Shown here one piece after another: positions 52,525 through 61,512 of a stretch of 64,000 bases of DNA. The notes under the pieces are model-generated. The model made no database searches and was not told where the DNA came from. It saw only the letters and a list, made by a program, of their open reading frames with translations. The translations under genes and the position numbers were made by a program. The first letter of the stretch is position 1; the number at the start of each line of letters is the position of its first letter. Origin of the DNA: Halopiger goleimassiliensis (GTDB taxonomy: Archaea > Halobacteriota > Halobacteria > Halobacteriales > Natrialbaceae); the NCBI RefSeq assembly GCF_000455345.1, contig NZ_HG315690.1, forward strand, positions 1,253,742 through 1,317,741. Reading direction: 5' to 3'.

Positions 52525-52648
52525 AGTGATAAAGCGGCTGGACGTGCGACGAATCAGTCGAGACGCCCCAGCAATGGCAGGGTCGGCTCCGGCGCAACCG
52601 ACCGGTCCAACGAAGGCGCTTTAGGCCCTGACCCGCTTTCCACACCTA

Positions 52649-53749
52649 ATGAGTAAACCCACGCCCGAAGTCTACGAGCAGGGCAAGGGGATGGACGCCC
52701 ACAACCAGGTCATGCGCGAGATCCGCTCGCGCAAGGAGGCCAGTTACGATCCCCACGAACCGACCCGCGTCTGGCTCGACGAGGACAACACCCCCGACGG
52801 GGTCAAAGAGAGCCTGACGATCATCCTCAACACCGGCGGCTGTCGCTGGGCTCGCGCCGGCGGCTGTACCATGTGCGGCTACGTCGCCGAGAGCGTCGAC
52901 GGCGGCTCCGTCTCCCACGAGGCCCTGCTGGACCAGATCGAGGTCTGTCTCGAGCACGAAGAAGAAAACGCCGACGAGCCCGCCGGCCTCATCAAGATCT
53001 ACACCTCCGGTTCCTTCCTCGACGAGCGCGAGGTCGGCGCGGAGACCCGGGCGGCCATCGCCGAGACGTTCGCCGACCGCGACCGCATCGTCGTCGAGTC
53101 GCTCCCCGACTTCGTCGACCGCGAGAAGATCGCCGACTTCACCCAACGTGGGCTGGATACGGACGTCGCGATCGGCCTCGAGACGGCGACCGACCGCGTA
53201 CGCCACGACTGCGTGAACAAGTACTTCGACTTCGCGGACTTCGAGGACGCCTGTGCCGAGGCCGCGGCCGCGGACGCAGAAGCAGGCGACGGTGTCGAGG
53301 CGGGAATCAAGGCCTACCTCCTGATGAAACCGCCCTTCCTCACCGAATCGGAGGCCGTCGCGGACATGATTTCCTCGATCGAGCGCTGTGCCGACGTCTC
53401 CGGCTGTCACACCGTCTCGATGAACCCCTGTAACGTCCAGCGCTACACGATGGTCGACGACCTCTACTTCGAGGACGGCTACCGCCCGCCGTGGCTCTGG
53501 TCGGTCGCCCACGTCCTCGAGGAGACCGCCGACGTCGACGCCATCGTCGTCTCGGACCCCGTCGGCCACGGCTCCGACCGCGGCCCGCACAACTGCGGCG
53601 AGTGCGACGACCTCGTCCAGAAGGCGATCAAGGACTTCGACCTCCGGCAGGATCCCTCCGTCTTCGAGCAGGTCTCCTGCGACTGTGAACTCACCTGGGA
53701 GACCGTCATGGAGCGCGAGCGGAGTTTCAACCAGCCGCTGACGCGCTAA
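52649..53749 (+). CDS. raSEA: Archaeosine synthase radical-SAM subunit RaSEA
   Basis: 366 residues. The radical-SAM cysteines are in C-R-W-A-R-A-G-G-C-T-M-C-G-Y (Cys65, Cys73, Cys76), a longer CX7CX2C form known for RaSEA. With ArcS it converts the preQ0-lysine on tRNA position 15 to archaeosine. Further Cys pairs near the C terminus (H-N-C-G-E-C, S-C-D-C) are typical. tgtA, the earlier enzyme, is in the same window at 26965-28440. Confidence 0.93.
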   Translation: MSKPTPEVYEQGKGMDAHNQVMREIRSRKEASYDPHEPTRVWLDEDNTPDGVKESLTIILNTGGCRWARAGGCTMCGYVAESVDGGSVSHEALLDQIEVCLEHEEENADEPAGLIKIYTSGSFLDEREVGAETRAAIAETFADRDRIVVESLPDFVDREKIADFTQRGLDTDVAIGLETATDRVRHDCVNKYFDFADFEDACAEAAAADAEAGDGVEAGIKAYLLMKPPFLTESEAVADMISSIERCADVSGCHTVSMNPCNVQRYTMVDDLYFEDGYRPPWLWSVAHVLEETADVDAIVVSDPVGHGSDRGPHNCGECDDLVQKAIKDFDLRQDPSVFEQVSCDCELTWETVMERERSFNQPLTR

Positions 53750-53804
53750 CTCTCGCCTTCTGCTTCGCGGACCTCCCCCGACACCCCATTACTCGGTTCT
53801 GGAC

Positions 53805-54380
53805 GTGAAAGTACGGTCCGTGAGAAGTGACGACACCGCCGTCGCGCCGATCCTCGAGTCGGTCCTCGAGACACTCCCGCCGGGCCGGGCGCTGGATCTC
53901 GCGACGGGAACCGGCCGCAACGCCGTCTACCTCGCCGACCGCGGCTGGCGCGTCGACGCCCTCGATATCTCGAGGACCCAACTCGAGCGGGCGCGCGAGC
54001 GAGCGGCCGAACGGGGCGTCGCCGACGGAATCGAGTGGCTCCTCGCGGACGCCGACCGCCACGCCTTCCCCGAGAAGACGTACGACCTCGTTACGATCAG
54101 CTTCTTCGACGCGCTGGATCGGCTCCCCGCCGTGAAGTGCGCGCTCGCACCCGGTGGCGTCCTCGTCTACGAACACTACCTCGAGTCTGCGACCGACGGG
54201 GCGGGACCGGGCGACCGGTTCCGGTTCGCGCCGAACGAACTGCTGTCGGCGTGTGCGGACCTCCGGGTGCTGTACTACGCCGAAACGGCGGTCGACGGAG
54301 AGCCGCACGTGACCCTCGTCGGGCGGATACCGACGGCGGACGGTTCCGATGGCCTTCCGTCGCTGGCCGCTCTCGAGTGA
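53805..54380 (+). CDS. Class I SAM-dependent methyltransferase (TehB-like)
   Basis: 191 residues from a GTG at 53805 (GTG at 53820 is an alternative). The SAM motif A-L-D-L-A-T-G-T-G-R-N and D-A-L-D-I-S define a Rossmann methyltransferase. The substrate is unknown. It has no other strong context. Confidence 0.85.
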   Translation: MKVRSVRSDDTAVAPILESVLETLPPGRALDLATGTGRNAVYLADRGWRVDALDISRTQLERARERAAERGVADGIEWLLADADRHAFPEKTYDLVTISFFDALDRLPAVKCALAPGGVLVYEHYLESATDGAGPGDRFRFAPNELLSACADLRVLYYAETAVDGEPHVTLVGRIPTADGSDGLPSLAALE

Positions 54381-54407
54381 CCGTCGGGTCCGGTTGGTCG
54401 CCCGATC

Positions 54408-55058
54408 TCAGCGAGCGTCGCTCGAGTCGGCCCGTCGAAAGGTCCTGACGCGGTCCCGTCGGGTTGCAGTCGCGTCGACCTCGACGAATCCACGGTCGGT
54501 GAACACGGCGTTCCAGTCGCGATAGTAGAGGGGGAACTCGTCGTCGACGTAGCTCACGTCCGTCTCGTCCGCCCGTTCGCGGTCGGCGTTCGACTCGCCG
54601 GGCTCGCGTTCGATCTCCGCAGTGACGAGGGTGTCGGCGACGATCCGGGCGAGTTCGTCGAACACCCATTCGGCGTCCGGATGCAGGTGCTGGAGCGTCT
54701 CCACGGAGTAGACCGCGTCGAACCGATCGGTCTCGAAATCCTCGACGACGTCCTCGATGGCGGCCTCGGAGAACTCGCCGGCGGCCGCGAGGTCGGGATA
54801 CGCGTCGGCCATCACCGCAAAGGACTGGGAATTGAGGTCGATCCCCGCCAGGTTCTCGAAGCCGTGATCGTGCAGGTGCGCCAGGTGACGTCCGGAGCTA
54901 CAGCCCAGTTCCAGCACGGACGCCGTTCGACCGACGCGGCGCTCGAGAACCTCGCGGAGCACCTGGCTCGTCTCGTTCGGGCCGTAATACGCGTAGTACT
55001 CCGGCGAGTACGCGCCGGATCGATCCGCCCATCGACGCCGAACGTCGGTCGAATTCAC
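54408..55058 (-). CDS. Class I SAM-dependent methyltransferase
   Basis: 216 residues from a GTG start at 55058, chosen because upstream in-frame sequence is a shadow of the ABC ATPase gene. V-L-E-L-G-C-S-S-G-R-H-L-A-H-L and N-L-A-G-I-D-L-N are the SAM-binding motifs. A W-A-D-R-S-G-A-Y-S-P-E-Y-Y-A-Y-Y N-terminal helix precedes it. Substrate unknown. Convergent with the TehB-like gene (27 bp between stops). Confidence 0.82.
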   Translation of the reverse strand: MNSTDVRRRWADRSGAYSPEYYAYYGPNETSQVLREVLERRVGRTASVLELGCSSGRHLAHLHDHGFENLAGIDLNSQSFAVMADAYPDLAAAGEFSEAAIEDVVEDFETDRFDAVYSVETLQHLHPDAEWVFDELARIVADTLVTAEIEREPGESNADRERADETDVSYVDDEFPLYYRDWNAVFTDRGFVEVDATATRRDRVRTFRRADSSDAR

Positions 55059-55262
55059 GTCTAGTCCTGTACGGGGAGCCGTATAGTCCCTCGGAGTGTC
55101 GGCCGCGGTGACCGTCTGTCTCGCTGTACCGGAGTTGCAACTGCCGACGATCCATCGGGTGTCTGCGTCGGCGTCTCGATCCCGGTCGGGAGCGGCGACG
55201 GCCGTCGTAAGCACCGCATAGCCGGTGGCGGGATTATGTGGATCGATCGCATGGGAGCGCCC

Positions 55263-56174
55263 ATGGCCGCCATCGAGGTGGAGCGCGTCTCGAAGCGTTA
55301 CGGGACAGTCACGGCCCTCGACCGGATCGACCTGACGGTCGCGGAGGGGGAGATCTTCGGCTTCCTGGGCCCCAACGGCGCGGGCAAGTCGACGATGATC
55401 AACGTCTTCCTGGACTTCGTGCGACCCGACGAGGGGACAGCGACGGTGTTCGACGCCGACTGCCAGCGCGAGGGCGTCCGCGCGCGGAGCCACATGGGCG
55501 TCCTGCCCGAAGGGTACGACGTCTACGATCGGTTGACCGGTCGCCAGCACGTCGAGTACGCCATCGATTCGAAGGACGCGAGCGACGATCCGCTCGACCT
55601 CCTCGAGCGCGTCGGCATCGAGAGCGAGGCCGATCGGACGGCCGGCGGCTACTCGAAGGGGATGGCCCAGCGACTGGTGCTGGCGATGGCGCTGGCCGGC
55701 GATCCCGACCTGCTCGTACTCGACGAACCCACCACCGGCCTGGACCCCAACGGTGCCCGGGAGATGCGCTCGATCATCCGCGAGGAAAACGAGCGGGGGG
55801 CAACCGTCTTCTTCTCGAGTCACATCTTAGAGCAGGTCGAGGCCGTCTGCGACCGCGTCGGGATCCTGAACGACGGCGAACTCGTCGCGATCGATACGAT
55901 CGCGGGACTCCGGCGCTCCCTCGGCGGCGAGACCAAACTGGTCATCACCGTCGACGTCGTCACCGACGCCGCGCTCGAGGCGGTCGACTCGATCGACGGC
56001 GTCGAGAGCGCCTGGGTGGACGACGACGGTGACCGTCTCGATGTCACTTGCACGAACGACGCCAAACTCGACGTCCTGGTCGCCCTCGACGAGGCCGGCG
56101 TCGACGTCGAGAACTTCCAGACCGAGGAGGCCTCGCTCGAGGACATGTTCGCCGAGTACACGGGTGGGTCGTGA
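55263..56174 (+). CDS. ABC transporter ATP-binding protein
   Basis: 303 residues from the ATG at 55263 (MAAIEVERVSKRYG). Walker A G-P-N-G-A-G-K-S-T, a signature G-Y-S-K-G-M-A-Q in place of L-S-G-G-Q, Walker B L-L-V-L-D-E-P-T-T-G-L-D, and the switch His after F-F-S-S-H. It is the first gene of a three-gene exporter operon, and its stop TGA overlaps the next start ATG by one base. Confidence 0.94.
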   Translation: MAAIEVERVSKRYGTVTALDRIDLTVAEGEIFGFLGPNGAGKSTMINVFLDFVRPDEGTATVFDADCQREGVRARSHMGVLPEGYDVYDRLTGRQHVEYAIDSKDASDDPLDLLERVGIESEADRTAGGYSKGMAQRLVLAMALAGDPDLLVLDEPTTGLDPNGAREMRSIIREENERGATVFFSSHILEQVEAVCDRVGILNDGELVAIDTIAGLRRSLGGETKLVITVDVVTDAALEAVDSIDGVESAWVDDDGDRLDVTCTNDAKLDVLVALDEAGVDVENFQTEEASLEDMFAEYTGGS

Positions 56175-56995
56175 TGGCCTGGACGCCGATCGCCCGAAAG
56201 GACCACCTCGAGATGCGGGATTCCCGGCTCGTTCGCTGGCTGGTCTACCTGTTCGTGGTGGTCTGTCTGCTCGGCGGCTACGTCTTCCCGGTCGTCACGG
56301 GCGGGGCGGTGACGACCGACCGGTTCGCGGGTTTCATGACCGAGTCGATCGGCCTGCTCCTGCCGTTGCTCGGGATCCTGTTCGGCTACAACGCCATCGT
56401 CGGCGAACGGGAGTCCGGACGGCTGACGCTGGTGCTGTCGATGCCACACGATCGAGCGGACGTCGTCCTCGGCAAAGTGGCGGGCCGCGGCGGCTACCTC
56501 GTCGTCGCCGTCGTCGCCGGACTCGTCGGTGCCGCCGCGCTGGTCGTCTACCCGTTCGGATCGCTCTCGGTCGGCCCCTACCTCGTCTTCCTCCTCCTGA
56601 CGCTGGGATTTGCCGGCATCTACTTCGGGATCGGGCTGGCCATCTCGACGTGGACCCGCTCGAAACAACGAGCCACCATCGTCGCGTTCGGCGTCTTCTT
56701 CCTGTTCGTGGTCGTCTGGGACGCCGTCCGGGAGATCGTCGCGTTCGGACTCGAGCAACTGGGCGTGGCGAACGGGGACCTGCCGAACCCGGTCCTGTTC
56801 CTCCACGGTGCCGAACCGGGACTGCTCTACGACCGCCTCGTCACTGCGTTCGTCGCGGGCGGCGAGGGCGGCCCGTACCTCGAGCCGACGGCCCCCTGGT
56901 ATCTCGGCGAGTGGGTCGGTCTGGTGCTCTTTTGTAGCTGGCTGGTCGTCCCGATCGCCGCCGGATACAGACGCTTCGCGAGGACGGACCTATGA
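56174..56995 (+). CDS. ABC-2 permease subunit 1
   Basis: 273 residues with six membrane segments. A-R-K-D-H-L-E-M-R-D-S-R-L at the start and G-Y-N-A-I-V-G-E-R-E-S-G-R-L-T-L-V-L-S are standard for haloarchaeal ABC-2 permeases (NosY-like). It is translationally coupled to the ATPase gene. Substrate unknown. Confidence 0.9.
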   Translation: MAWTPIARKDHLEMRDSRLVRWLVYLFVVVCLLGGYVFPVVTGGAVTTDRFAGFMTESIGLLLPLLGILFGYNAIVGERESGRLTLVLSMPHDRADVVLGKVAGRGGYLVVAVVAGLVGAAALVVYPFGSLSVGPYLVFLLLTLGFAGIYFGIGLAISTWTRSKQRATIVAFGVFFLFVVVWDAVREIVAFGLEQLGVANGDLPNPVLFLHGAEPGLLYDRLVTAFVAGGEGGPYLEPTAPWYLGEWVGLVLFCSWLVVPIAAGYRRFARTDL

Positions 56996-57023
56996 TCGAG
57001 GCATCGTCAGGGGGTGATCGCGC

Positions 57024-57842
57024 GTGACTCGCAGCGCCGTCGTCCGGAAAGATTTCCGGGATTCGCTCCGGTCGCGGACGCTCTGGGTCCTGATCGTCGC
57101 CTTCGCACTCCTCCTGAGTCTCACCGCGTACGCCTCGCAACTGGGCGAGGGAGCGACCGTCACGGAGTTCGTCGATCTGACCGCGGAGACGTTCGGTCTC
57201 CTCGTCCCGCTGGTGGGCATCGTCCTCGGGTACAAATCGATCGTCGACGAGCGGGAGTCGGGAACGATCGCGCTCGCCCTCTCCGTCCCCACCTCACGGT
57301 GGGCGTTCGTCTCCGGGAAGTTCCTAGGGCGCTCGCTCGTGCTCGCCCTCCCGGTGCTGATCGGAATGGTCGTCACGGTCGGCGTCGTGATTGTGCTCTA
57401 CGACCAGGTGCCGCTAGGTCGGTATCTCCTGTTCGCGGCGCTGAACGTCCTCTACGGCCTCGCGTTTCTCTCGATCGCGCTCGCCCTCTCGACGAGTCTG
57501 GCGACCGGCCGACGGGTCACGACCGGTGCGTTCGGCGCGTACGTCCTGCTGGTGATGTTCTGGTCGGAACTGGTCGATCTGACCGTGCTCGTCCTCTGGC
57601 GGTTCGACTTCGCCATCCTCGCCAACCGCCCGGACTGGTCGTGGCTGCTCGAGTTGGCCTCGCCGGCGGAGTCGTACGACCGCCTCGTCACGGCCCTCTT
57701 CGACTCGGACCGCGGCGCGGCCTACGCCGTCGCCGACGCCCCCTGGTACGTCGACTGGTGGGTCGCCGTGGTGCTGCTGGTCGGGTGGGTCGTCCTGCCG
57801 CTCGTGGTCGGCTACGCGCGGTTCAGACGGGCGGAACTGTGA
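57024..57842 (+). CDS. ABC-2 permease subunit 2
   Basis: 272 residues, GTG start, six membrane segments. It is a paralogue of the preceding permease: R-K-D-F-R-D-S-L-R-S-R-T-L near the start, G-Y-K-S-I-V-D-E-R-E-S-G-T-I-A-L-A-L-S. It probably pairs with subunit 1 as a heterodimer on one ATPase. Confidence 0.9.
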   Translation: MTRSAVVRKDFRDSLRSRTLWVLIVAFALLLSLTAYASQLGEGATVTEFVDLTAETFGLLVPLVGIVLGYKSIVDERESGTIALALSVPTSRWAFVSGKFLGRSLVLALPVLIGMVVTVGVVIVLYDQVPLGRYLLFAALNVLYGLAFLSIALALSTSLATGRRVTTGAFGAYVLLVMFWSELVDLTVLVLWRFDFAILANRPDWSWLLELASPAESYDRLVTALFDSDRGAAYAVADAPWYVDWWVAVVLLVGWVVLPLVVGYARFRRAEL

Positions 57843-57849
57843 CCGATCG

Positions 57850-57976
57850 ACAGTGATAGGACTGCGCTGATTTCCTGACGATCTCGAGGGGAAAACGGGG
57901 AAGTCTAGGCCGGGATGTCAACTGCTCCGACCGTCAGCAGGTGGAGCTTGTCAGTGAACGCTACCTCGGCCGACAG
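57850..57976 (-). other. Likely right end/omega-RNA region of the TnpB element
   Basis: About 125 bp follow the tnpB stop on its strand. The sequence holds short self-complementary segments (for example CTCC and GGAG around ACCTGCTGACGGTC) and then a T-run (GTTTTCCCCTC). In IS200/IS605 elements the guide omega-RNA overlaps this end. The exact element end was not fixed. Confidence 0.35.
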
Positions 57977-59194
57977 TTAGCCGGCCGGAACGAATCCCCG
58001 ATTCGGTTTCACCGTTCCTGACTTCAGGGCGAGTTGACCGTCGCCCGTCCGCCGCGAGGACTGTTGCCCGCGGCGGACGTATCGCAAGCCGACGTTTTTC
58101 GCACCGACGTAATCCGCGTTCGCCGTCGCACCGCAGTAATTACACTCGAACTCCGCCTGCGTGACGCGGTTGTTCTCGCTCGTGTGTCCACACTCGGGAC
58201 ACCGGCGGCTCGTGTTCGCAGGCGACACGAAGTCGACAGTGATGGCTTCGGCGGCCGCCTTGTACTCCACCAGATCGACGAGTTTTCGGTGTGCCCACTG
58301 GTGGAACTCCTTCACCGGCGGTGCGCGCTCGCGGATGTGGGTCAGATTCTCGAACGCGATACACGTGCAGTCGTGTTCGAGTGCCTCCGCAACGAGATCG
58401 TTCGCGACGCGATGCAGTACGTCTCGAACGTAGCGAGATTCTCGACCGCTCAGTCGCTGGATCGTCCGGTGAGCGGATCGTGTACCGGTCCGCTGAAGGT
58501 CGGCACGGATCCGTTCGAACTCCCGATGGCGGTGATGAAGTTGCCTCCCGGACGCGAAGTAAGCCGTCGAGGTGGTCGCGATGTTGACGATACCGAGATC
58601 CACACCGAGAACTGTCCTGTCCTCGGGGTCGGTTCCCGTATCGGTACTCGAGTCGGGTTCGGGGTTGCGGAAGCCGAGATGGAGATAGTAGTCACCGCCC
58701 CGTTTCGACAGCGTCGACTCGGTGAGTTCCCAGTCGTCGTCCTCGAGGTACTGATACTGATAGCCATCTTCGTCCGCTGGGAGTACGAGATCGCACCTGA
58801 TGCGTTCGTCGACCGTCGATAGCGACACGGTTCCGTCGTCGAACAGCGTCATCGTTCGCGAATCGTATTTCAGCGTATCGCTGGTAAACGTCGGCCGTGA
58901 GGTCTCGTACGGTTCGTCGAGTTCCTCGATCTCCTCGACCCCGGAGAGCGCCGCAGCGGCTTGATGCGTGGCCAGAACCGCGTGTTGACTCCCGAGACGT
59001 GTTTGCTCACGCACGACCTCGTAGGCGAGGGCCTGAAGTTGACGGGCTCGCGTTTCCCCGGCCTCCCAGCCGATTCGACTGCTGACGTTGCAGGCGGTTT
59101 GCCACTCGCCGATCGTCGAATCCACCAGCTGGCGTTGCTCGGGGGTAAGAACGAGCCGCGTAATCGCTGTCCGTCGCAGATAGCCGCCTGCCAC
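57977..59194 (-). CDS. tnpB: TnpB-like RNA-guided endonuclease of an IS200/IS605-family element
   Basis: 405 residues, GTG start. The RuvC triad is complete: Asp199 (G-V-D-L-G-I), Glu282 (F-E-N-L-T-H-I) and Asp361 (N-A-D-Y-V-G-A). The zinc ribbon has C-P-E-C (Cys332, Cys335) and C-N-Y-C (Cys351, Cys354). This is an intact TnpB of the haloarchaeal type. No tnpA gene is nearby, so it is a solo or remnant element. It is inserted 49 bp past the 3' end of tRNA-Thr. Confidence 0.92.
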   Translation of the reverse strand: MAGGYLRRTAITRLVLTPEQRQLVDSTIGEWQTACNVSSRIGWEAGETRARQLQALAYEVVREQTRLGSQHAVLATHQAAAALSGVEEIEELDEPYETSRPTFTSDTLKYDSRTMTLFDDGTVSLSTVDERIRCDLVLPADEDGYQYQYLEDDDWELTESTLSKRGGDYYLHLGFRNPEPDSSTDTGTDPEDRTVLGVDLGIVNIATTSTAYFASGRQLHHRHREFERIRADLQRTGTRSAHRTIQRLSGRESRYVRDVLHRVANDLVAEALEHDCTCIAFENLTHIRERAPPVKEFHQWAHRKLVDLVEYKAAAEAITVDFVSPANTSRRCPECGHTSENNRVTQAEFECNYCGATANADYVGAKNVGLRYVRRGQQSSRRTGDGQLALKSGTVKPNRGFVPAG

Positions 59195-59243
59195 AGTATT
59201 TGTTCGACCGTCTTCTTACTTAAAACAACAGCAACACGACGAA

Positions 59244-59315
59244 AGCCTGAGGCGGGAATTGAACCCGCGGTCTCGTCCTTACCAAGGACGCGCTTTACCG
59301 CTAAGCTACCCAGGC
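59244..59315 (-). tRNA. tRNA-Thr (GGU anticodon)
   Basis: 72 nt with discriminator U. Acceptor GCCTGGG pairs with CTCAGGC (one G-U). The D-arm GCTT/AAGC, anticodon stem CGTCC/GGACG with loop TTGGTAA (anticodon GGT), and T-arm GCGGG/CCCGC with TTCAATT are complete. No intron and no encoded CCA. Confidence 0.97.
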
Positions 59316-59395
59316 GCGCACTCGTTGGTTGTCTCGAGTCGTCTTTATGGGTTTCGATTCGGCCGGGCCGTGAGTCGGTTTGTCGGGGACGGCGG

Positions 59396-60106
59396 TCAGG
59401 GATCGGTGGCCGAGGTGGCCCGATCGGTCGGCCCGTCCTCGAGGGTCGTCTCGAGCGGCGGCGTCTCGAGGTCGGCGAGACACTCCTCGGCCGGGGGGAA
59501 CGAGGGGCCGACGTCTCGGGCGAGGTCGTCGGCGATCGCGAGCAGCCGCGGGGAGGGCGGTTCGTCGACGCTGGCGGCACCGGTGCGGACGGCCAGTTCG
59601 AGGACGTCCCGTTCCAGGTTGGCGTCGAGTGCGGCCGGGTCGCCGTCGGTCCGTCCCCGAACGATGTCGTCGCGGGCCGTCTGGTCGTGGCCGAAGTTCC
59701 GGACCGTGCGGACGGCCTTGTCCGCAGCGTCGGTCCGGGCCAGCAGGTAGAACCCCCGCGCGACGAGGATGTCGGCCGCGAGGATCTCGAGGTCGGCACT
59801 GCCGGCGTCGCCGTCGGTCCACGGTTCCTCGTGGGCGATCGTCCGCGTGAGTCTGAGCCCCTCGTAGATGAGCTGGACGCCGGCGGCGTGGGTGAGAACG
59901 CTCCCCCGACCTGCCGGGAACTCGCCGGTCGATTCCTCGAGGGCAAACTCGTCGGTGGCTGCCCTCGCTGCACTCTCGAGTGTCAACGCCCCGGGGACCA
60001 TCGATGCACCCTTGAGAACGGAGTCGACGAGGTCGTGCAACCGCGGTGGTTCGACGTCCGCAACGGCTTCGACGGCGGCACGCCGACAACTGTCGGCCGG
60101 ATCCAT
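59396..60106 (-). CDS. Haloarchaeal DUF7114-type protein, distantly polyprenyl synthetase-like
   Basis: 236 residues. R-L-H-D-L-V-D-S-V-L-K-G-A-S-M-V-P-G-A-L-T is a conserved patch that faintly recalls polyprenyl synthetases, but no D-D-x-x-D metal motif is visible. Relatives are, I believe, annotated DUF7114. Function unknown. The C terminus is acidic and low in complexity. Confidence 0.6.
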   Translation of the reverse strand: MDPADSCRRAAVEAVADVEPPRLHDLVDSVLKGASMVPGALTLESAARAATDEFALEESTGEFPAGRGSVLTHAAGVQLIYEGLRLTRTIAHEEPWTDGDAGSADLEILAADILVARGFYLLARTDAADKAVRTVRNFGHDQTARDDIVRGRTDGDPAALDANLERDVLELAVRTGAASVDEPPSPRLLAIADDLARDVGPSFPPAEECLADLETPPLETTLEDGPTDRATSATDP

Positions 60107-60166
60107 TGGCTGAAGATTACGAGGGCGGAAGCAAAGGCCTTTGGAAAGGGCCGACCGACTCCGCCC

Positions 60167-60877
60167 ATGATCGACGTCACGATCGACGACGACCGATCGA
60201 TCCGGACCGTCGCCCTCGATCGCCCCGCAGCGCGGAACGCGCTCACCGTCGCGGGCCTCGAGTCGCTCGAGGCGGCGATCGCCGACGCCGACGAATCCGT
60301 GATCTATCTCACGGGGAACGGCCCGGCCTTCTGTGCGGGAGCGGATCTCGAGGCGGTCGCGGATCTCGACGGGGACCGCGATCGGGCACGGGAGTTCGCC
60401 CGCCTGGGCCAGCGAGTCGCCCGCAGGATCGAGGCGTCGCCGGCGGTCGTCGTCGCCGGGATCGACGGGGCCGCACGCGGGGGCGGACTCGAACTCGCGC
60501 TGGCCTGCGACGTCCGCGTCGGCACGCCGGAGTCGACCTACGGCGAGCCCGGCGTCACGTTCGGGCTGTTCGGTGCCTGGGGCGGGACCGTTCGGCTCCC
60601 TCGCGTGCTCGGCGAGGGCAACGCCCTCGAGTTCGCCCTCTCGGGGCGGACGGTCGACGCCGAGGAGGCCCTGCAGCTGGGACTGATCTCGCGGCTCGAG
60701 GACGATCCCCGGAGCGTCGCCGCGGAGATCGCGTCAAACGCCCACGACGCGCTGTCGGCGCTCAAACGCCGCATCAGGGACGACGCCGAGCGAGCGACGC
60801 AGGAACGTCGCGAGGCGGCGGCGTTCGCCGACCTCCTCGAAGCCCACGCCGACGACGTCGACGCCGTCCTCGAGTGA
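60167..60877 (+). CDS. Enoyl-CoA hydratase/isomerase family protein
   Basis: 236 residues, somewhat short (usual about 260). The crotonase motifs V-A-L-D-R-P-A-A-R-N-A-L-T, F-C-A-G-A-D-L (oxyanion hole) and A-R-G-G-G-L-E-L-A-L-A-C-D (second oxyanion Gly) are intact, and Glu in Y-G-E-P-G matches one acid position. Substrate not assigned. The start overlaps a TTGGAAAGG stretch without a clear TATA. Confidence 0.9.
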   Translation: MIDVTIDDDRSIRTVALDRPAARNALTVAGLESLEAAIADADESVIYLTGNGPAFCAGADLEAVADLDGDRDRAREFARLGQRVARRIEASPAVVVAGIDGAARGGGLELALACDVRVGTPESTYGEPGVTFGLFGAWGGTVRLPRVLGEGNALEFALSGRTVDAEEALQLGLISRLEDDPRSVAAEIASNAHDALSALKRRIRDDAERATQERREAAAFADLLEAHADDVDAVLE

Positions 60878-60954
60878 CCGTCTGCTGTCGACCGGATGTC
60901 AGATGGTGGCACGCTACAATGACCTTTTTCATCGGGCCTTCGAAACGAAGTGGT

Positions 60955-61497
60955 ATGCCTAATACGACCTTTCTCTCCGGCGAGCGCGTCGACTTGCGGC
61001 CGATCGAGGAGGACGACCTCGAGTTCCTTCGGGACGCGATCAACGATCCACGGGTCTGGCGACCGATCGGCGGCTCGCGTCCGCTTAACCTCGAGCAGGA
61101 ACGGGAGTTCTTCGAGAACGTCGTCACAGACGACGAGTCGGTGAACCTGCTGATCGTCGCCGATTCGGACCCGGTCGGGACGATCGAGATCCGACGAATC
61201 GACTGGGAATCCGGCACCGGTGAGGTCGGCTACTGGATCGAACCCGACGAACACGGCCAGGGGTACGGCACTGAAGCGGCGGAGTTGGTCGTCGGGTACG
61301 CCTTCGACCAGCTCGGTCTCCACCGCATCAGGGCTCACGTCTTCGAGTTCAACGACGCCTCACAGCGGCTCCTCGAGTCGATCGGCTTCATGAGGGAGGG
61401 AACCGAGCGCGAATCCCAGTTCATCGACGGCGAATACTGGGACACCCACTGGTACGGCCTCCTCGAGGACGAGTGGCGCGAATCAACTGGCGACTAG
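60955..61497 (+). CDS. GNAT family acetyltransferase (RimJ/RimL type)
   Basis: 180 residues from the ATG at 60955. L-R-P-I-E-E-D-D-L-E-F-L-R-D-A-I-N-D-P-R-V, then G-Y-W-I-E-P-D-E-H-G-Q-G-Y-G-T-E-A (acetyl-CoA loop Q-G-x-G-T), then F-N-D-A-S-Q-R-L-L-E-S-I-G-F: the classic RimL-like order. The target (protein N terminus or small amine) is unknown. Confidence 0.93.
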   Translation: MPNTTFLSGERVDLRPIEEDDLEFLRDAINDPRVWRPIGGSRPLNLEQEREFFENVVTDDESVNLLIVADSDPVGTIEIRRIDWESGTGEVGYWIEPDEHGQGYGTEAAELVVGYAFDQLGLHRIRAHVFEFNDASQRLLESIGFMREGTERESQFIDGEYWDTHWYGLLEDEWRESTGD

Positions 61498-61512
61498 CGA
61501 CTGACGGGGGGC

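Larger units (their letters stand above)
57850..59243 (-). mobile_element. Solo tnpB IS200/IS605-type element (tnpA-less), approximate limits
   Basis: The tnpB gene plus its 3' omega-RNA-like region and short flank to the tRNA-Thr end. Terminal sequences could not be defined from this window alone. Integration immediately downstream of a tRNA gene is common for mobile DNA but is not itself the TnpB target rule. Confidence 0.6.

Noticed and set aside
26965-53749. tgtA and RaSEA in one window as an archaeosine cluster
   Set aside because: They are about 24 kb apart with many unrelated genes between. Same pathway, but not an operon or clear cluster.
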